64,000 nt of DNA from a bacterium (GCA_021811185.1 JAJZPL010000001.1:62001-126000); one strand, 5' to 3'. Counted from the stretch's first letter, positions 43,269 to 52,930 are shown. Translations and numbers: made by a program. Notes: generated by a model from the letters alone, not told the origin.

Positions 43269-44558
43269 ATGCTCGACCTAAAACTTGTCCGCGCTAATCC
43301 CGAAAAGGCCAAGGCGGCCATGGCCGAACGCAGCGGCGGCTACCTGCCCGTGCTGGAGGCCATCCTCGGGAAGGACGCCGCCTACCGCGCCGCGCTCGCC
43401 GAAATAGAGGAGCTGCGCTCCAGGCGCAACGAAGTTTCCAAAAAGATCCAGATCGCCAAGGCCGCCAAGGACGAGGCCGCCGCGCAGGCGGCCATGGCCG
43501 AGGCCAACGCCGCCAAGGAAGCCGTGAAGGCCCGCGAGGAAAACCTCGCCGCCATGGAAGCCGAGCTGAATACCCTGCTGCTGAGCGTGCCCAACCTGCC
43601 CGACGCGAGCGTCTGCAAAGGCGGGGGCCCCAAGGACAACAAGGTGGTCTTCGAGGACGTCTCCGGCCGCCGCACCTTCGCCTTTAAGCCGCTGGACCAC
43701 CACGCTATCGGGGAAAAACTCGGTATCCTGGATTTCGAGACCGCCACCAAACTTTCCGGTTCGCGCTTCGCCCTCCTTAAGGGCCAGGGCGCGCGCCTCG
43801 AGCGCTCCCTTATCCAGCTGATGCTGGATACCCACACCATCGCCAACGGCTACACCGAGATCTTCCCGCCGCTGCTGGTGACCGCCGAGACCATGACCGG
43901 CACCGGCCAGCTGCCCAAGTTCGAAGAAGACCTGTACAAGGTGGCTTCCGCGCCGCCGATGTACCTGATCCCCACCGCCGAGGTTCCGCTCACCAACATG
44001 TTCCGCGGGGACACGCTGAAAGAGGACGACCTGCCGAAAAAATTCACCGCCTACACGCCGTGCTTCCGCCAGGAGGCCGGCTCCTACGGCAAGGACACCC
44101 GCGGCCTGATCCGCAACCACCAGTTCAACAAGGTGGAACTGGTCTGGCTTGAGAAGCCCGAAAATTCCATGGCCGCGCTGGAGAAGCTGCGCGCCGACGC
44201 CGAAGGCATCCTTAAAATTCTCGGGATCCCGTACCGCGTGCTGGAGCTCTGCACCGGCGACATGGGCTTTTCCTCCGCCAAGACCTACGACCTGGAAGTG
44301 TGGATGCCGAGCGAGGGCGTGTTCCGGGAGATCTCCTCGTGTTCCAACTGCGGGGATTTCCAGGCCCGCCGCATGAACACCCGCTTCAAGCGCGCGGACG
44401 GCAAGAAAATAGACTTCGTGCACACGCTGAACGGCTCGGGCCTGGCCGTCGGGCGCACCTTCGCCGCGATTCTGGAGAATTTCCAGCAGGAGGACGGTTC
44501 CGTGATAGTGCCGGAAGCCCTGCGCAAGTATATGGGGACCGATAAAATAAATTTATGA
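43269..44558 (+). CDS. serS: Seryl-tRNA synthetase
   Basis: 429 aa, standard length. It charges tRNA-Ser (and tRNA-Sec where present). The N-terminal 110 residues form the long helical arm (coiled coil rich in Ala, Glu and Lys). Class II motif 2 is YTPCFRQEAGSYGKDTRG and motif 3 is LNGSGLAVGRTFAAILEN. GTAGGAGG ribosome site upstream. Next gene overlaps by 4 nt. Confidence 0.97.
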   Translation: MLDLKLVRANPEKAKAAMAERSGGYLPVLEAILGKDAAYRAALAEIEELRSRRNEVSKKIQIAKAAKDEAAAQAAMAEANAAKEAVKAREENLAAMEAELNTLLLSVPNLPDASVCKGGGPKDNKVVFEDVSGRRTFAFKPLDHHAIGEKLGILDFETATKLSGSRFALLKGQGARLERSLIQLMLDTHTIANGYTEIFPPLLVTAETMTGTGQLPKFEEDLYKVASAPPMYLIPTAEVPLTNMFRGDTLKEDDLPKKFTAYTPCFRQEAGSYGKDTRGLIRNHQFNKVELVWLEKPENSMAALEKLRADAEGILKILGIPYRVLELCTGDMGFSSAKTYDLEVWMPSEGVFREISSCSNCGDFQARRMNTRFKRADGKKIDFVHTLNGSGLAVGRTFAAILENFQQEDGSVIVPEALRKYMGTDKINL

Positions 44559-45754
44559 AAAAATTCCTTGCTCTCCTGCTGTTAGCCGCCTGCTGCGGCC
44601 AGGCCGCCTGGGCCGCCGTCCCCAAGTCCGAGCCCCTGCCCGAAGAACTGCGCCTGATCTCCAAGAGAGGGATCGACGCCATCTACGCGGTGGACCTGGG
44701 CGAGGCCCAGAAAGAGTTCGAGTTCGCCCTCTCCAAATACCCCGACCATCCTTTTCCCCATTTCGGCCTCGCTATGACCAAGTGGGCCACGCTCGAGTAC
44801 CTGGAGGACGAGTCCGACCCTAAGCTGGACAAGGAGTACGGCGTCCTTACCGATAAGGCGATAGCCGTGGGCAAGGCCTGGCTGGCGAAGCATCCCGGCG
44901 ACGCCAACGCCTATATGTGCATGGGCGGCATGTACGGCCTGCGCGCGCGCCTGGCCGTGCTGCAGCACCGCTGGATCAAAGCCTACTTCGACGGCAGGAA
45001 AGCCCTTTCCTACATGCACCAGTCGCTTAAGATAGACCCGCAGCTTTACGACGCCTACCTGGGCCTGGGGATGTACGAATATTATTCCGGTACGCTTACC
45101 GGGGTGGTCAAGATCCTGGCCAAGCTGGTCATGCCCGGCGACGCGAGGAAAGGGATAGAACTCCTGAACGTCTGCAGGGAGAAAGGCTATTTCAACGCGC
45201 TGGCGGCCAAGCTGCTGCTGATCGAGATCTACACCACCACCGGCAGCCGGTATGAAAACCCGGCGCTGGCGGTGAAGTGGTCCAAGGAATTGCTGGCCGC
45301 GTACCCGGGCCACCCCCAGATGCAGTTCGTGGATATCGTTTCCCTGTTCGAGGATAAGCAGTACGAGGCCTCCCGCAAAGAGTCCCTGGACTACCTGAAG
45401 GCCGTCAACGAGGGTAAGCCCGCCTACCGCAAGCGCTACCTGCCGCGCGTGCTTACCGCCATAGGCACCACCTACCTGGTGGAAAAAAATTACGACCTGG
45501 CCGCCGAGTATTTCGCCAAGGCCGCGGCCACGCTGAAGGACGACCCGGCCGCCCACCCGGCGCGCTGGGGCGTGTGGGCCATAGTGCGGCTCGGCAACGT
45601 GTACGACCTCAAGGGGCAACGCGCCAAGGCGCTGGAATGCTACAGGGAAGCAAAAACCTACAAGGACGAGTGGGGCTTTTCGGAATCCATAGGCGGCTAC
45701 CTTAAGAAGCCCTACACCGAGGCCGCCCTGCCCGGGCAGATGCCTCCCCCGTAA
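44555..45754 (+). CDS. Secreted tetratricopeptide-repeat protein
   Basis: 399 aa with a signal peptide (residues 1-20, ending AAWA). The mature chain is helical with TPR-like units (for example AQKEFEFALSKYPDHPFPHFGLA, ALKDDPAAHPARWGVWAIVR and ALECYREAKTYKDEWGF). A YLGLGMYEYYSGTL segment is typical of similar periplasmic TPR proteins. Role unknown, probably scaffold. Translationally coupled to serS by ATGA overlap, an odd partner. Confidence 0.65.
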   Translation: MKKFLALLLLAACCGQAAWAAVPKSEPLPEELRLISKRGIDAIYAVDLGEAQKEFEFALSKYPDHPFPHFGLAMTKWATLEYLEDESDPKLDKEYGVLTDKAIAVGKAWLAKHPGDANAYMCMGGMYGLRARLAVLQHRWIKAYFDGRKALSYMHQSLKIDPQLYDAYLGLGMYEYYSGTLTGVVKILAKLVMPGDARKGIELLNVCREKGYFNALAAKLLLIEIYTTTGSRYENPALAVKWSKELLAAYPGHPQMQFVDIVSLFEDKQYEASRKESLDYLKAVNEGKPAYRKRYLPRVLTAIGTTYLVEKNYDLAAEYFAKAAATLKDDPAAHPARWGVWAIVRLGNVYDLKGQRAKALECYREAKTYKDEWGFSESIGGYLKKPYTEAALPGQMPPP

Positions 45755-46182
45755 TGGAACTCTCGACCGCGGTTTTTCTCCTTCTCGCGATCCTCGGCTG
45801 GGGGCTGGGGGCTTTCTTCGATAAAGCCTGCCTGCGGCACATGGACCCGACCGGCGCTTTTTACGTGCGCACGCTCTTTACCATCCTGATCTTTACCCCG
45901 ATGCTGCTGTGGAAATACCCGCAGACCAAGCAGGCCCTGTTAGGCTCCGACAAACTGGGGCCTTTATTCGTGGTGTCCAGCGTTATCGTTTCCATGGCCG
46001 GGGTCTTCTTCTACCTTAAGGCGCTGTCCGGCGGCGAGGCCATGAAGATAGTCCCGCTGAGCTCCACCTACCCGGCCGTCACTTTCGTGCTGGCGCTGCT
46101 GTTCCTGGGCGAAAGCTTCAGCGTGAACAAGCTTATCGGCACCGTGCTGCTTTCCGGCGGCATTTACTTCATCTCCAAATAA
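45754..46182 (+). CDS. Half-size EamA/DMT-family transporter
   Basis: 142 aa with five predicted helices, one EamA unit rather than two. The family PLSSTYPAVTFVLALLFLGE and the NKLIGTVLLSGGIYFIS end are intact. Such half-size proteins act as dimers. Start overlaps the previous stop by one base. Substrate unknown. Confidence 0.8.
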   Translation: MELSTAVFLLLAILGWGLGAFFDKACLRHMDPTGAFYVRTLFTILIFTPMLLWKYPQTKQALLGSDKLGPLFVVSSVIVSMAGVFFYLKALSGGEAMKIVPLSSTYPAVTFVLALLFLGESFSVNKLIGTVLLSGGIYFISK

Positions 46183-46184
46183 CC

Positions 46185-46541
46185 GTGGATATCTCCGACT
46201 TCGAAAAACTGGCCGCCAAGGCCATCCGGCGCCTGCCGCGGGAATTCCGCGCGCGGCTGGACAACGTGATCGTCACCGTTAAAGCCGCGCCGACGAAGGC
46301 CCAGGTCTCCAGGTTCGGGAGCGGCCTGCTGGGGCTTTACGAGGGCGTGCCGCTGTCCGAGCGCGGGACTTCCTACAGCGGCGCCCTGCCGGACAAGATC
46401 ACGCTTTTTAAGGACAATATCGAGGCCGCGGACGGGGATGAGGCCGCGGTGGCGGACAGGATCCGCCATACCGTGATGCACGAGATCGCCCACCACTTCG
46501 GGATGGACGACGACGAGCTAAGGGAGAAAGGGTTGTACTAA
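46185..46541 (+). CDS. Zincin-like metallopeptidase-family protein
   Basis: 118 aa from GTG 46185, three nt after the transporter stop. The zinc motif HEIAHHFGMDD (HExxHxxG) is near the C-terminus. N-terminal FEKLAAKAIRRLPREF is typical of the small possible-metallopeptidase family common in bacteria. Substrate unknown. Confidence 0.8.
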   Translation: MDISDFEKLAAKAIRRLPREFRARLDNVIVTVKAAPTKAQVSRFGSGLLGLYEGVPLSERGTSYSGALPDKITLFKDNIEAADGDEAAVADRIRHTVMHEIAHHFGMDDDELREKGLY

Positions 46542-46561
46542 GCCCGCCGCGGATAAAAGAA

Positions 46562-46594
46562 AGCGCCCGGTTTTAAAGCCGGGCGCTCTCTTTT
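46562..46594. terminator. Terminator between convergent genes
   Basis: AGCGCCCGG and CCGGGCGCT form a 9-bp stem with an 8-nt loop, followed by T-rich sequence; A-rich on the other side, so it may act in both directions. Confidence 0.85.
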
Positions 46595-46612
46595 ACAGGG
46601 CGGGCCTGTCGC

Positions 46613-47917
46613 TCAGTCGAGCACTACCGCGCGGCGCAGATAGCCCGTGGCGCCGGTTATCCGGACCTTCACCAAATCCCCGGCCTTGAGCGGCCTGCCG
46701 CCTTTCACCTGTTCCACTTCCACGCGCCCGTCTATTTCGGGGGCCTCGCGGTGCGAGCGTCCGAACAGCGGGGAGTCCATCAGGACTTCCAGCTTTTTCC
46801 CTTTGAGGTCCGCGTTAACGCTGTCCAGCACGCGGCTCTGCGCGCTGATCAGCGCCTGGGCCCTTTCTTCTTTCACGTCCTCCGGCACCTGGCCGGGGAA
46901 ACCCGCGGCGGCGGTGCCGGGTTCCCTGGAATATTTGAAGACCCCGACGCTGTCCAGGCGGGCCTTTTTTACAAAGCCCAGCAGCCGGCTGAAATCCTCG
47001 TTGGTCTCGCCGGGAAAGCCCACGATGAAGTTGGTGCGGATGGCGATGTCCGGCATGGCGCGCCGCAGCTCGGCGATCTTGGTCTTGATGGACTTCTCGG
47101 TGGAAGCGCGGTTCATCCGCTTCAGGATCCTGTCCGAGACGTGCTGCAGCGGCATGTCCACGTAGCGGCACACGGCCTTGTTGGCGCGCATGATCTCGAT
47201 GACTTCGCTGGTGAGGCGCTCGGGGTAGACGTACATCAGCCGCCACCATTTCACGCTCTTGATCAGCAGCAGCTCGTTGAGCAGCCAGGCCAGGCGGGGG
47301 CGGCCGTAGAGGTCTTTCCCGTAGTTGGTGGTATCCTGGGCTATCAGCGAGATCTCCACCGCGCCGCTGGCGGCCAGGTTCCGCGCTTCTTCCGCCAGGG
47401 CCTCCACCGGCTTGGACCGGAAAGGCCCGCGGATGGAAGGGATCAGACAGTAGGCGCAGCGGTTGTCGCAGCCGTCGGCGATCTTAAGGTAGGCGCTGTG
47501 CCGGGCGGTAAGGCGCGTTTTAAGGCGCGGGGAGGAAAGCGGCCCTTCGCCGGGCAGGATGTAGTTCCTGCCTTCCTCTATGGCCTTGGCCGCCTTGGCC
47601 AGCGCGTGGATGCCCACCAGGGCGTCCAGGCCGGGAAAGCGGGCGGCCAGTTTTTCTTTTTCGCGCTCCACCAGGCAGCCGGTCACGATAACCTTGGAAA
47701 GCTTGCCGCGGGCTTTAAGGGAGAGCAGGCGTTTGATCTCGTCCTCGGATTCCTTCACGGCGGAGCCCAGGAACGCGCAGGTGTTCACCAGCGCCGCGTC
47801 GGCGCCGGCCTCGTCCGCGGTAAGTTCCCAGCCGGCCGCGGCCAGTTCTCCGGCCATGACCTCGGCGTCGGAGAGGTTCTTGGGACAGCCGAGGGAGACG
47901 ATGAATAATTTAGGCAT
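46613..47917 (-). CDS. rimO: Ribosomal protein S12 methylthiotransferase
   Basis: 434 aa, standard for RimO. It adds a methylthio group to an aspartate of ribosomal protein S12. The N-terminal UPF0004 domain has C11 (SLGCPKNLSDAE), an NTCAF Cys and a TGCL Cys for the auxiliary cluster; the radical SAM triad is in CDNRCAYCLIPSIRG; a C-terminal TRAM domain (about 370-434) ends the chain. The NLSD motif identifies RimO rather than MiaB. No clear ribosome site before ATG 47917. Confidence 0.95.
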   Translation of the reverse strand: MPKLFIVSLGCPKNLSDAEVMAGELAAAGWELTADEAGADAALVNTCAFLGSAVKESEDEIKRLLSLKARGKLSKVIVTGCLVEREKEKLAARFPGLDALVGIHALAKAAKAIEEGRNYILPGEGPLSSPRLKTRLTARHSAYLKIADGCDNRCAYCLIPSIRGPFRSKPVEALAEEARNLAASGAVEISLIAQDTTNYGKDLYGRPRLAWLLNELLLIKSVKWWRLMYVYPERLTSEVIEIMRANKAVCRYVDMPLQHVSDRILKRMNRASTEKSIKTKIAELRRAMPDIAIRTNFIVGFPGETNEDFSRLLGFVKKARLDSVGVFKYSREPGTAAAGFPGQVPEDVKEERAQALISAQSRVLDSVNADLKGKKLEVLMDSPLFGRSHREAPEIDGRVEVEQVKGGRPLKAGDLVKVRITGATGYLRRAVVLD

Positions 47918-47975
47918 AGGGTCGGGGAGCGCGGGGTCAGGGGGCCGGCGCAGCGAATGGCCGGCCTTCCCGGCG

Positions 47976-48902
47976 TTAATGTTTCTCGAGGCGCTTGATA
48001 AGGATGAACGTGAGCGTTCCTACGATCAGCATGGCGGTCATGAAAAGGGGGTAAGACACCCTGGCGCTGCTGATCCCGGTGATGGTGTTGAGCTCGGACA
48101 TGCCGCCCACGCCGGCGAAAAAGCTGGGCACCGCCACCGCGATCACTATGGCGTTCAGGTTCTTCATCAGGATATTGAGGTTGTTGGCCACGATGGAGGC
48201 GCGCGCCCCGGCCAGCGAGGCCAGGATGTTGGAGTAGATCTCGGCCTGCTTCATGCACTGGTTGTTCTCGATCGTGATATCGTCGAGGTATTCCACGCTG
48301 CGCGCGGATAGTTCCGCCTTGGCGGCGTTGTGCTTCAGGCGGTCGATCACGTAGGAGTTGGAGTTTATCGCGTTCAGGTAGTACACCAGGCTTTTTTCCA
48401 GCGTGAACAGGTTCAGCAGGTGCTTGTTCTCCATGGCCGAGTTGATCTTGTTCTCGAGCTCGTCGGCGATCATGTTGATGACCTTGAGATGCTCCATGAA
48501 ATGGAAGATGGAGCTGAAGATCAGCTTAAGGAACACTTCGCGGATGCCGCCCACCTGCTTAAAATACTTGCCGGAGAACATGTTGATGTCCTCCGAGAGC
48601 GCGAGGATCAGCTTGTCCTTGAACAGGAACAGGCCCATCGAGGAGACCTTAAAAAGAAAATGGTCCTTGGAAGAGTAGTTCTTGGGCCGCTTGAAGATCA
48701 GCTCCAGGTGGTCGGGCTCGAATTCCAGGCGGGTGGGCTCCTCGGGGTCGAAGGCCGAGGCGAAGTTGTGCTCGTCCAGCGCGAAATTCTCCACCAGCCA
48801 TTTTTTCTCGTCGTCCGACGGGTTGATCACCACCCAGATGTCGGGGGTTTCGGATTCCACCGGCGTTATCTGGCGGTCTTTTATCTTGTAGCGTTTTATC
48901 AT
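47976..48902 (-). CDS. CorA-family divalent-cation transporter with altered signature
   Basis: 308 aa, with an alpha/beta cytoplasmic domain, a long helix region and two C-terminal membrane helices (about 250-270 and 283-302), followed by the basic IKRLEKH tail. In the loop between helices the universal GMN tripeptide reads GMS (FFAGVGGMSEL), so the selectivity filter is altered. The fold call is firm; cation specificity is open. 58 nt separate it from rimO on the same strand. Confidence 0.8.
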   Translation of the reverse strand: MIKRYKIKDRQITPVESETPDIWVVINPSDDEKKWLVENFALDEHNFASAFDPEEPTRLEFEPDHLELIFKRPKNYSSKDHFLFKVSSMGLFLFKDKLILALSEDINMFSGKYFKQVGGIREVFLKLIFSSIFHFMEHLKVINMIADELENKINSAMENKHLLNLFTLEKSLVYYLNAINSNSYVIDRLKHNAAKAELSARSVEYLDDITIENNQCMKQAEIYSNILASLAGARASIVANNLNILMKNLNAIVIAVAVPSFFAGVGGMSELNTITGISSARVSYPLFMTAMLIVGTLTFILIKRLEKH

Positions 48903-49009
48903 CTTCGGTAATCAGAATTAAATTTTATGGGCGGCCGGAACGGCCGCGCCACTTCAAGCCGCCCCTAATTGTACTATTTCCTCGCGCGTTTTAACCCCCG
49001 GCGCGCTTA

Positions 49010-51082
49010 TTATTTTTTCGCCTTCCTCACGTATTTTACCCGGCGGATATCGGTGCCGGGGAAGTAGAACTCCATGATCTCCTGGTAGTTCTTGCCGAAC
49101 TTGCCGGCCAGGCCCGCCGCGCCGCTCTGGCACATACCGATAGCGTGGCCCCAGCCCCCGCCGTAGATCCAGTAGTTGCGCACCTTGCCGTTCTTGAAGC
49201 GGTTCACCTCGATGGTGAACAGCGTGCTCTTGAGCGAGCTGAAGCCGAGGATGTTGCGGATCAGGTGCTCCCGGTCCACGATAACGGACTTCTTTTTGCC
49301 CACCAGCTTCAGCGCGTTGACGTTGCCCGAGGGGGCGCGCTTAAGCGGTATGATGTCCGTCAGTTCGCCCACCGCGTAATCCTTGTTGACCCGGAAGGTC
49401 ATGTCTTTCTGGCGGATGATCTTCATCCAGCGGAATTCGGCCGAGCGCACCCGCCCCGGGTAGTTGCAGTTGGCCTGCGGGTTGCCGGTGATCCAGAGCT
49501 GGAAGTCCCAGGGGTCAAGCGGGTCCTCGTGCTTGTCCGGGTTGATGTCGGGCTTGGTCACCAGATATGGGGAGTCGCCCCAGCCCGTCACTTCCTTGGA
49601 GGCCTGGATCCAGCCGCCGCAGTTGGAATGGTAGAAAGTGTAGGCCGGGCGGCCGTGGTAGGTGAGGATCTCCCCCTCGGTGTCCACCACGGCGCGGTTG
49701 GTGGTGTTGGCTTCGATGGACTTGCCCTTGTAGGCCTGGCAGTGCTGCCCGTCGCACAGGTGGTAGCCGTCGGCCTTGTGGATGCCGCCGCGCGCGCGGC
49801 GGATCAGCACCTGCGTGCGCGCCAGCACGGCCTGCGCCTTCAGCGACTCGTAGGGCCACTGCGGCGCCACCTCGCTGGGCACCACGCCCAGCAGGTACAG
49901 CTCGTTCTCGATCACGTTCACCACTCCTATCCCGCGTCCCTTGATGGGGTAAAGTTCGATGTAGCCGCGGTACTGCCGGTCGGCGCCGCGGAACCAGGGG
50001 TTCTTGGTCCTGTAATCGGCGTCGAAGATAACGGTGCCGCCGGCCTTGGCGGGCTTCACCAGGATCGGCCCCTGGAAACGGCCGTAAACCGTGCCGTCGG
50101 GGCCTTTCAGCGTCACCTTGCCGTCCTCGAAGACCGTGGTCCAGGCCTCGTCGGGCGGGATCCTGGCGAAAAGCTTGCCGCTGGCCTTGCCGGTAACGGT
50201 AAGGCCCTCGAAGGACTTTATCTTGAGCAGGTTGTTCCTGCCCTGCTTGCCGGTGCTGGTGGTGCCCAGCCCGACGCGGATCTTCACGGAGGGCGAAAGT
50301 TTGGAGGCGGCGTCCAGCGGGGCCATCTGCAGGGGCTTCGTGATCTTGAAAGGGGGCCTGATCTCTTCGGGCTGCTTGGTCAGCTTGCCTTCCAGCACCT
50401 TCATCATTTTGGAAGCCACCGGGTGGCCGGGCGCGTAGTCCAGCACGCGGTAGTACTGGTTCCAGGCCTCGTTGAACTTGCCCTGGCGCGCGTAAATGCC
50501 CGCCAGCGGCAGCCTGGCCTCGGTGAAAGACGGGTCCTTGCGCAGCGCTTCGATCAGCGCCGCCTCCGCTTCTCTGACCATCTTGAAATTCATGTAGTTC
50601 CAGGCCAGGATATAGTCCACCCCGGCGAAATCCGGTCTGAGCTTGCGGTACTTCTCCAGGTGCTCCAGCGTTTTTTCTTTTTCGCCCAGGTTGGAGTAGA
50701 CGCTGGCCAGGCCAAGCTCGGCCCTGGGGTGCAGCGCCTGTATCCTGATGGCGGTCTCGAAGGCGGAACTGGCGCCCAGGTAGTCGGCCATGTGGAACCG
50801 CAGCCAGCCCAGTTCGGAGTAAATGTCGGCGTTGTGCGGGTCCCGGGAGAGCGCCCGCACCAGCGCGGCCGCGGCCTCGGGATACCGGCCGGCGGCTTTA
50901 AGGCACATGGCGGCGTTCATCAGCGGCTTGGGCTCGGTCGGGCTCGCTTCGGCCGCGGCCAGGTAGGCGGAAGCGGCCGCGGACAGGTTCCCCCGGAGGT
51001 AAAGTTCATAGGCCCCGCCCGCCGCGGAAGCGGTATGGGATTGTAAGACCAGGAATAATAGAATAATATTTAACCTGCGCAC
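49010..51082 (-). CDS. SpoIID/LytB-domain protein with N-terminal TPR repeats
   Basis: 690 aa from a GTG start (51082); signal peptide residues 1-20. TPR repeats cover about 22-245 (for example AAAALVRALSRDPHNADIY). The SpoIID domain follows from about 385: LYLLGVVPSEVAPQWPYESL, KAQAVLARTQVLIRRA, CDGQHCQAYKG, YHSNCGG and, at the C-terminus, GWGHAIGMCQSGAAGLA. SpoIID-family proteins cleave denuded glycan strands of peptidoglycan in sporulators; non-sporulating bacteria carry relatives of unknown role. Both Cys pairs of the metal site are visible. Divergent from the sigma-factor gene. Confidence 0.88.
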   Translation of the reverse strand: MRRLNIILLFLVLQSHTASAAGGAYELYLRGNLSAAASAYLAAAEASPTEPKPLMNAAMCLKAAGRYPEAAAALVRALSRDPHNADIYSELGWLRFHMADYLGASSAFETAIRIQALHPRAELGLASVYSNLGEKEKTLEHLEKYRKLRPDFAGVDYILAWNYMNFKMVREAEAALIEALRKDPSFTEARLPLAGIYARQGKFNEAWNQYYRVLDYAPGHPVASKMMKVLEGKLTKQPEEIRPPFKITKPLQMAPLDAASKLSPSVKIRVGLGTTSTGKQGRNNLLKIKSFEGLTVTGKASGKLFARIPPDEAWTTVFEDGKVTLKGPDGTVYGRFQGPILVKPAKAGGTVIFDADYRTKNPWFRGADRQYRGYIELYPIKGRGIGVVNVIENELYLLGVVPSEVAPQWPYESLKAQAVLARTQVLIRRARGGIHKADGYHLCDGQHCQAYKGKSIEANTTNRAVVDTEGEILTYHGRPAYTFYHSNCGGWIQASKEVTGWGDSPYLVTKPDINPDKHEDPLDPWDFQLWITGNPQANCNYPGRVRSAEFRWMKIIRQKDMTFRVNKDYAVGELTDIIPLKRAPSGNVNALKLVGKKKSVIVDREHLIRNILGFSSLKSTLFTIEVNRFKNGKVRNYWIYGGGWGHAIGMCQSGAAGLAGKFGKNYQEIMEFYFPGTDIRRVKYVRKAKK

Positions 51083-51143
51083 GAGATATATCGTATGAAA
51101 TTATAGGAGTGTTGCGAATAGCGGCGGGAGCGCCGCGGACCCG

Positions 51144-51719
51144 ATGATGGACGAAGAACTTACCGACCCCGAACTCGTCTCGGCTTTTAAGAACGGCGAC
51201 GCGGAGGCGCTGGGCGCGCTGATGGCGCGGCACCAGGCGGCCCTGTACGGCTACCTGCTGCGCCTCACCCGCAGCTCCGCGGCCGCCGACGACATCTTCC
51301 AGGAGGTCTTCCTGAAACTGGTGCGCAACCCTGCCGCCTACGGCGAACGGGAAAAATTCAAGGCCTGGCTGTTCACCGTGGCCCGGAACGCGGCCATGGA
51401 CCATTTCCGGCGCGAAAGTTCCAGGGGCGAGGTGCCGCTGGAGGGGACCGGGGAGAAGGCCGGCCCGGCCGATTTCGCCGTGTCGCCGGAGCCAGGGCCC
51501 GCGGAGTGCGCCGAGAACAAGGCCCTGGGTGAAACGATAGCGGCCGCGCTGGAACTTCTTTCTCCGGACCAGCGCGAGGTCTTCTACCTGCGCCATTATT
51601 CCGGGCTGTCTTTCAGGGAGATAGCCGAGCTGCTGTCCCTGCCTATAGGCACGGTGCTGGCCCGCATGAGCCGGGCCGCCGCCCAACTGCGGAAAATACT
51701 GGAAGAAGCCGGGCAATAA
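51144..51719 (+). CDS. ECF (sigma-70 family) RNA polymerase sigma factor
   Basis: 191 aa. Region 2 is ADDIFQEVFLKLVRNPAAYG followed by FKAWLFTVARNAAMDHFRRE; region 4 is LSPDQREVFYLRHYSGLSFR and EIAELLSLPIGTVLARMSRA. The acidic linker between them is loose. The following gene is its anti-sigma factor, so it likely answers to an envelope signal. TTATAGGAG at about 51100 may hold -10 and autoregulatory elements, not resolved. Confidence 0.92.
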   Translation: MMDEELTDPELVSAFKNGDAEALGALMARHQAALYGYLLRLTRSSAAADDIFQEVFLKLVRNPAAYGEREKFKAWLFTVARNAAMDHFRRESSRGEVPLEGTGEKAGPADFAVSPEPGPAECAENKALGETIAAALELLSPDQREVFYLRHYSGLSFREIAELLSLPIGTVLARMSRAAAQLRKILEEAGQ

Positions 51720-51758
51720 AACCGGGGTCCGGGACGTTATGATCATAGGAGCGGCTAT

Positions 51759-52250
51759 ATGAACTGCGGTTACGGGGAAAAACTGATACTTTACTTCTAC
51801 GGCGAAACCGACGCCGGCCTGAAGGCCTCTGTCGAGGCCCACCTGGCAGGCTGCCCGGCCTGCCGCGGCGAGCTGGCGGCCCTGGAGAAGACCGGGGCGT
51901 GGCTTGCCGCGCGCCCCGCCGGGCCTTCCCCGTCCGCGGTGGCGGCCGTTATGCGGGCGGCCCGCGCGGCCGGGAGCCGCGGCTTCCGGTTCAGCTGGCG
52001 CGAGGCCCTGCTCGGCGGGGCGCTGGCCGCGGTAATGGCGGGAGTGTTCGCTTTCTCCAGCCGCTCCGCCGGCGCGGACCTGGCCTGGAACAGCGGGCTG
52101 GACTCCAGGCTGGACTCCGTGGAAGACTCCGTTTACCAGGCCCAGTCCGAAATGACCGCGGCCTCGGCGGACTGGGATTACCGCTACAGCGCGCTCGAGG
52201 ACGAAAGATCCGGTGTGGGGACGATACTTAGAAAAGGAGAAAGTTTATGA
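51759..52250 (+). CDS. Zinc-finger anti-sigma factor
   Basis: 163 aa. The ZAS motif is C3 ... H28-x3-C32-x2-C35 (HLAGCPAC), which holds the sigma factor. One membrane helix at about 84-102 (EALLGGALAAVMAGVFAFS) separates it from a periplasmic tail with a short coiled coil. Forty nt after the sigma gene, same strand. Confidence 0.85.
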   Translation: MNCGYGEKLILYFYGETDAGLKASVEAHLAGCPACRGELAALEKTGAWLAARPAGPSPSAVAAVMRAARAAGSRGFRFSWREALLGGALAAVMAGVFAFSSRSAGADLAWNSGLDSRLDSVEDSVYQAQSEMTAASADWDYRYSALEDERSGVGTILRKGESL

Positions 52251-52909
52251 AAAACAAGATCATATTCTGGTTCGGGGTAATGACGCTTACCGCGCTGCCC
52301 GCGCTTAACTGCGCGGCGCAGGAGGGGCCCGGGCCCGACAGCGAAGAGGTAGGGATGGACGAGCCCGCTCCCGGGCAGCCGGCGCTGGGGCCGGGGATGA
52401 GAGGCTCTATGGGTCCCCGCGCGGGGATGGCCGCCAGGCGGGGCATGGGCGGCCCCGGCTTCCTGACCGAGGAAGAGACCCTGGCCGTGATAAAAAAATA
52501 CGACCCCGCCTTCGCCAGGAAGGCCGAAGACCTCAAGACCATAGCCCCGGCCCGGTACAAGATGCTGCTGCGCATGTCGGGCAATATGTTCGCCATGGCG
52601 AAACTGGACCAGGACGAGAACATGGAGAAGGACGCCGTGCGCGCGCTGGCGCTGGAGTTCGACAGCAAGGAACTCTCGCTCAAGTACGATAAGGCCGCCG
52701 ACGCGGACAAGAAAGGCATAAAGGAAAGCCTGCGCGCCGATCTTTCGGAATTGTTCGACATCAAGACCAGGGGCCAGGAGCTGCGCCTGAAGCATATGGA
52801 AAAAGAAATGGCCAAGATCAGGAAGAACCTTCAAAGCCGCAAGGCCAACAAGGCGAAGATCGTGGACCAGCGTCTAGACCAGCTGACGGGGGAAGGCTCC
52901 GGCTGGTAG
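52247..52909 (+). CDS. Periplasmic coiled-coil protein, Spy/CpxP-like context
   Basis: 220 aa with a signal peptide (residues 1-24, ending CAAQ, where C22 could be a lipidation site). A Pro/Gly/Met-rich stretch (about 30-75, MRGSMGPRAGMAARRGMGG) precedes helices of charged residues (about 75-210) ending in a long coiled coil. The Met-rich stretch may bind metal. It overlaps the anti-sigma gene by 4 nt, so it probably senses stress for the sigma/anti-sigma pair, as Spy/CpxP-type chaperones do; inferred, not shown. Confidence 0.55.
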   Translation: MKNKIIFWFGVMTLTALPALNCAAQEGPGPDSEEVGMDEPAPGQPALGPGMRGSMGPRAGMAARRGMGGPGFLTEEETLAVIKKYDPAFARKAEDLKTIAPARYKMLLRMSGNMFAMAKLDQDENMEKDAVRALALEFDSKELSLKYDKAADADKKGIKESLRADLSELFDIKTRGQELRLKHMEKEMAKIRKNLQSRKANKAKIVDQRLDQLTGEGSGW

Positions 52910-52930
52910 GGCTGTAAAGAGCGCTAAATA

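Noticed and set aside
49145-51046. 633-codon plus-strand open frame opposite the SpoIID gene
   Set aside because: The opposite strand encodes clear TPR and SpoIID motifs; this frame has only compositional bias.
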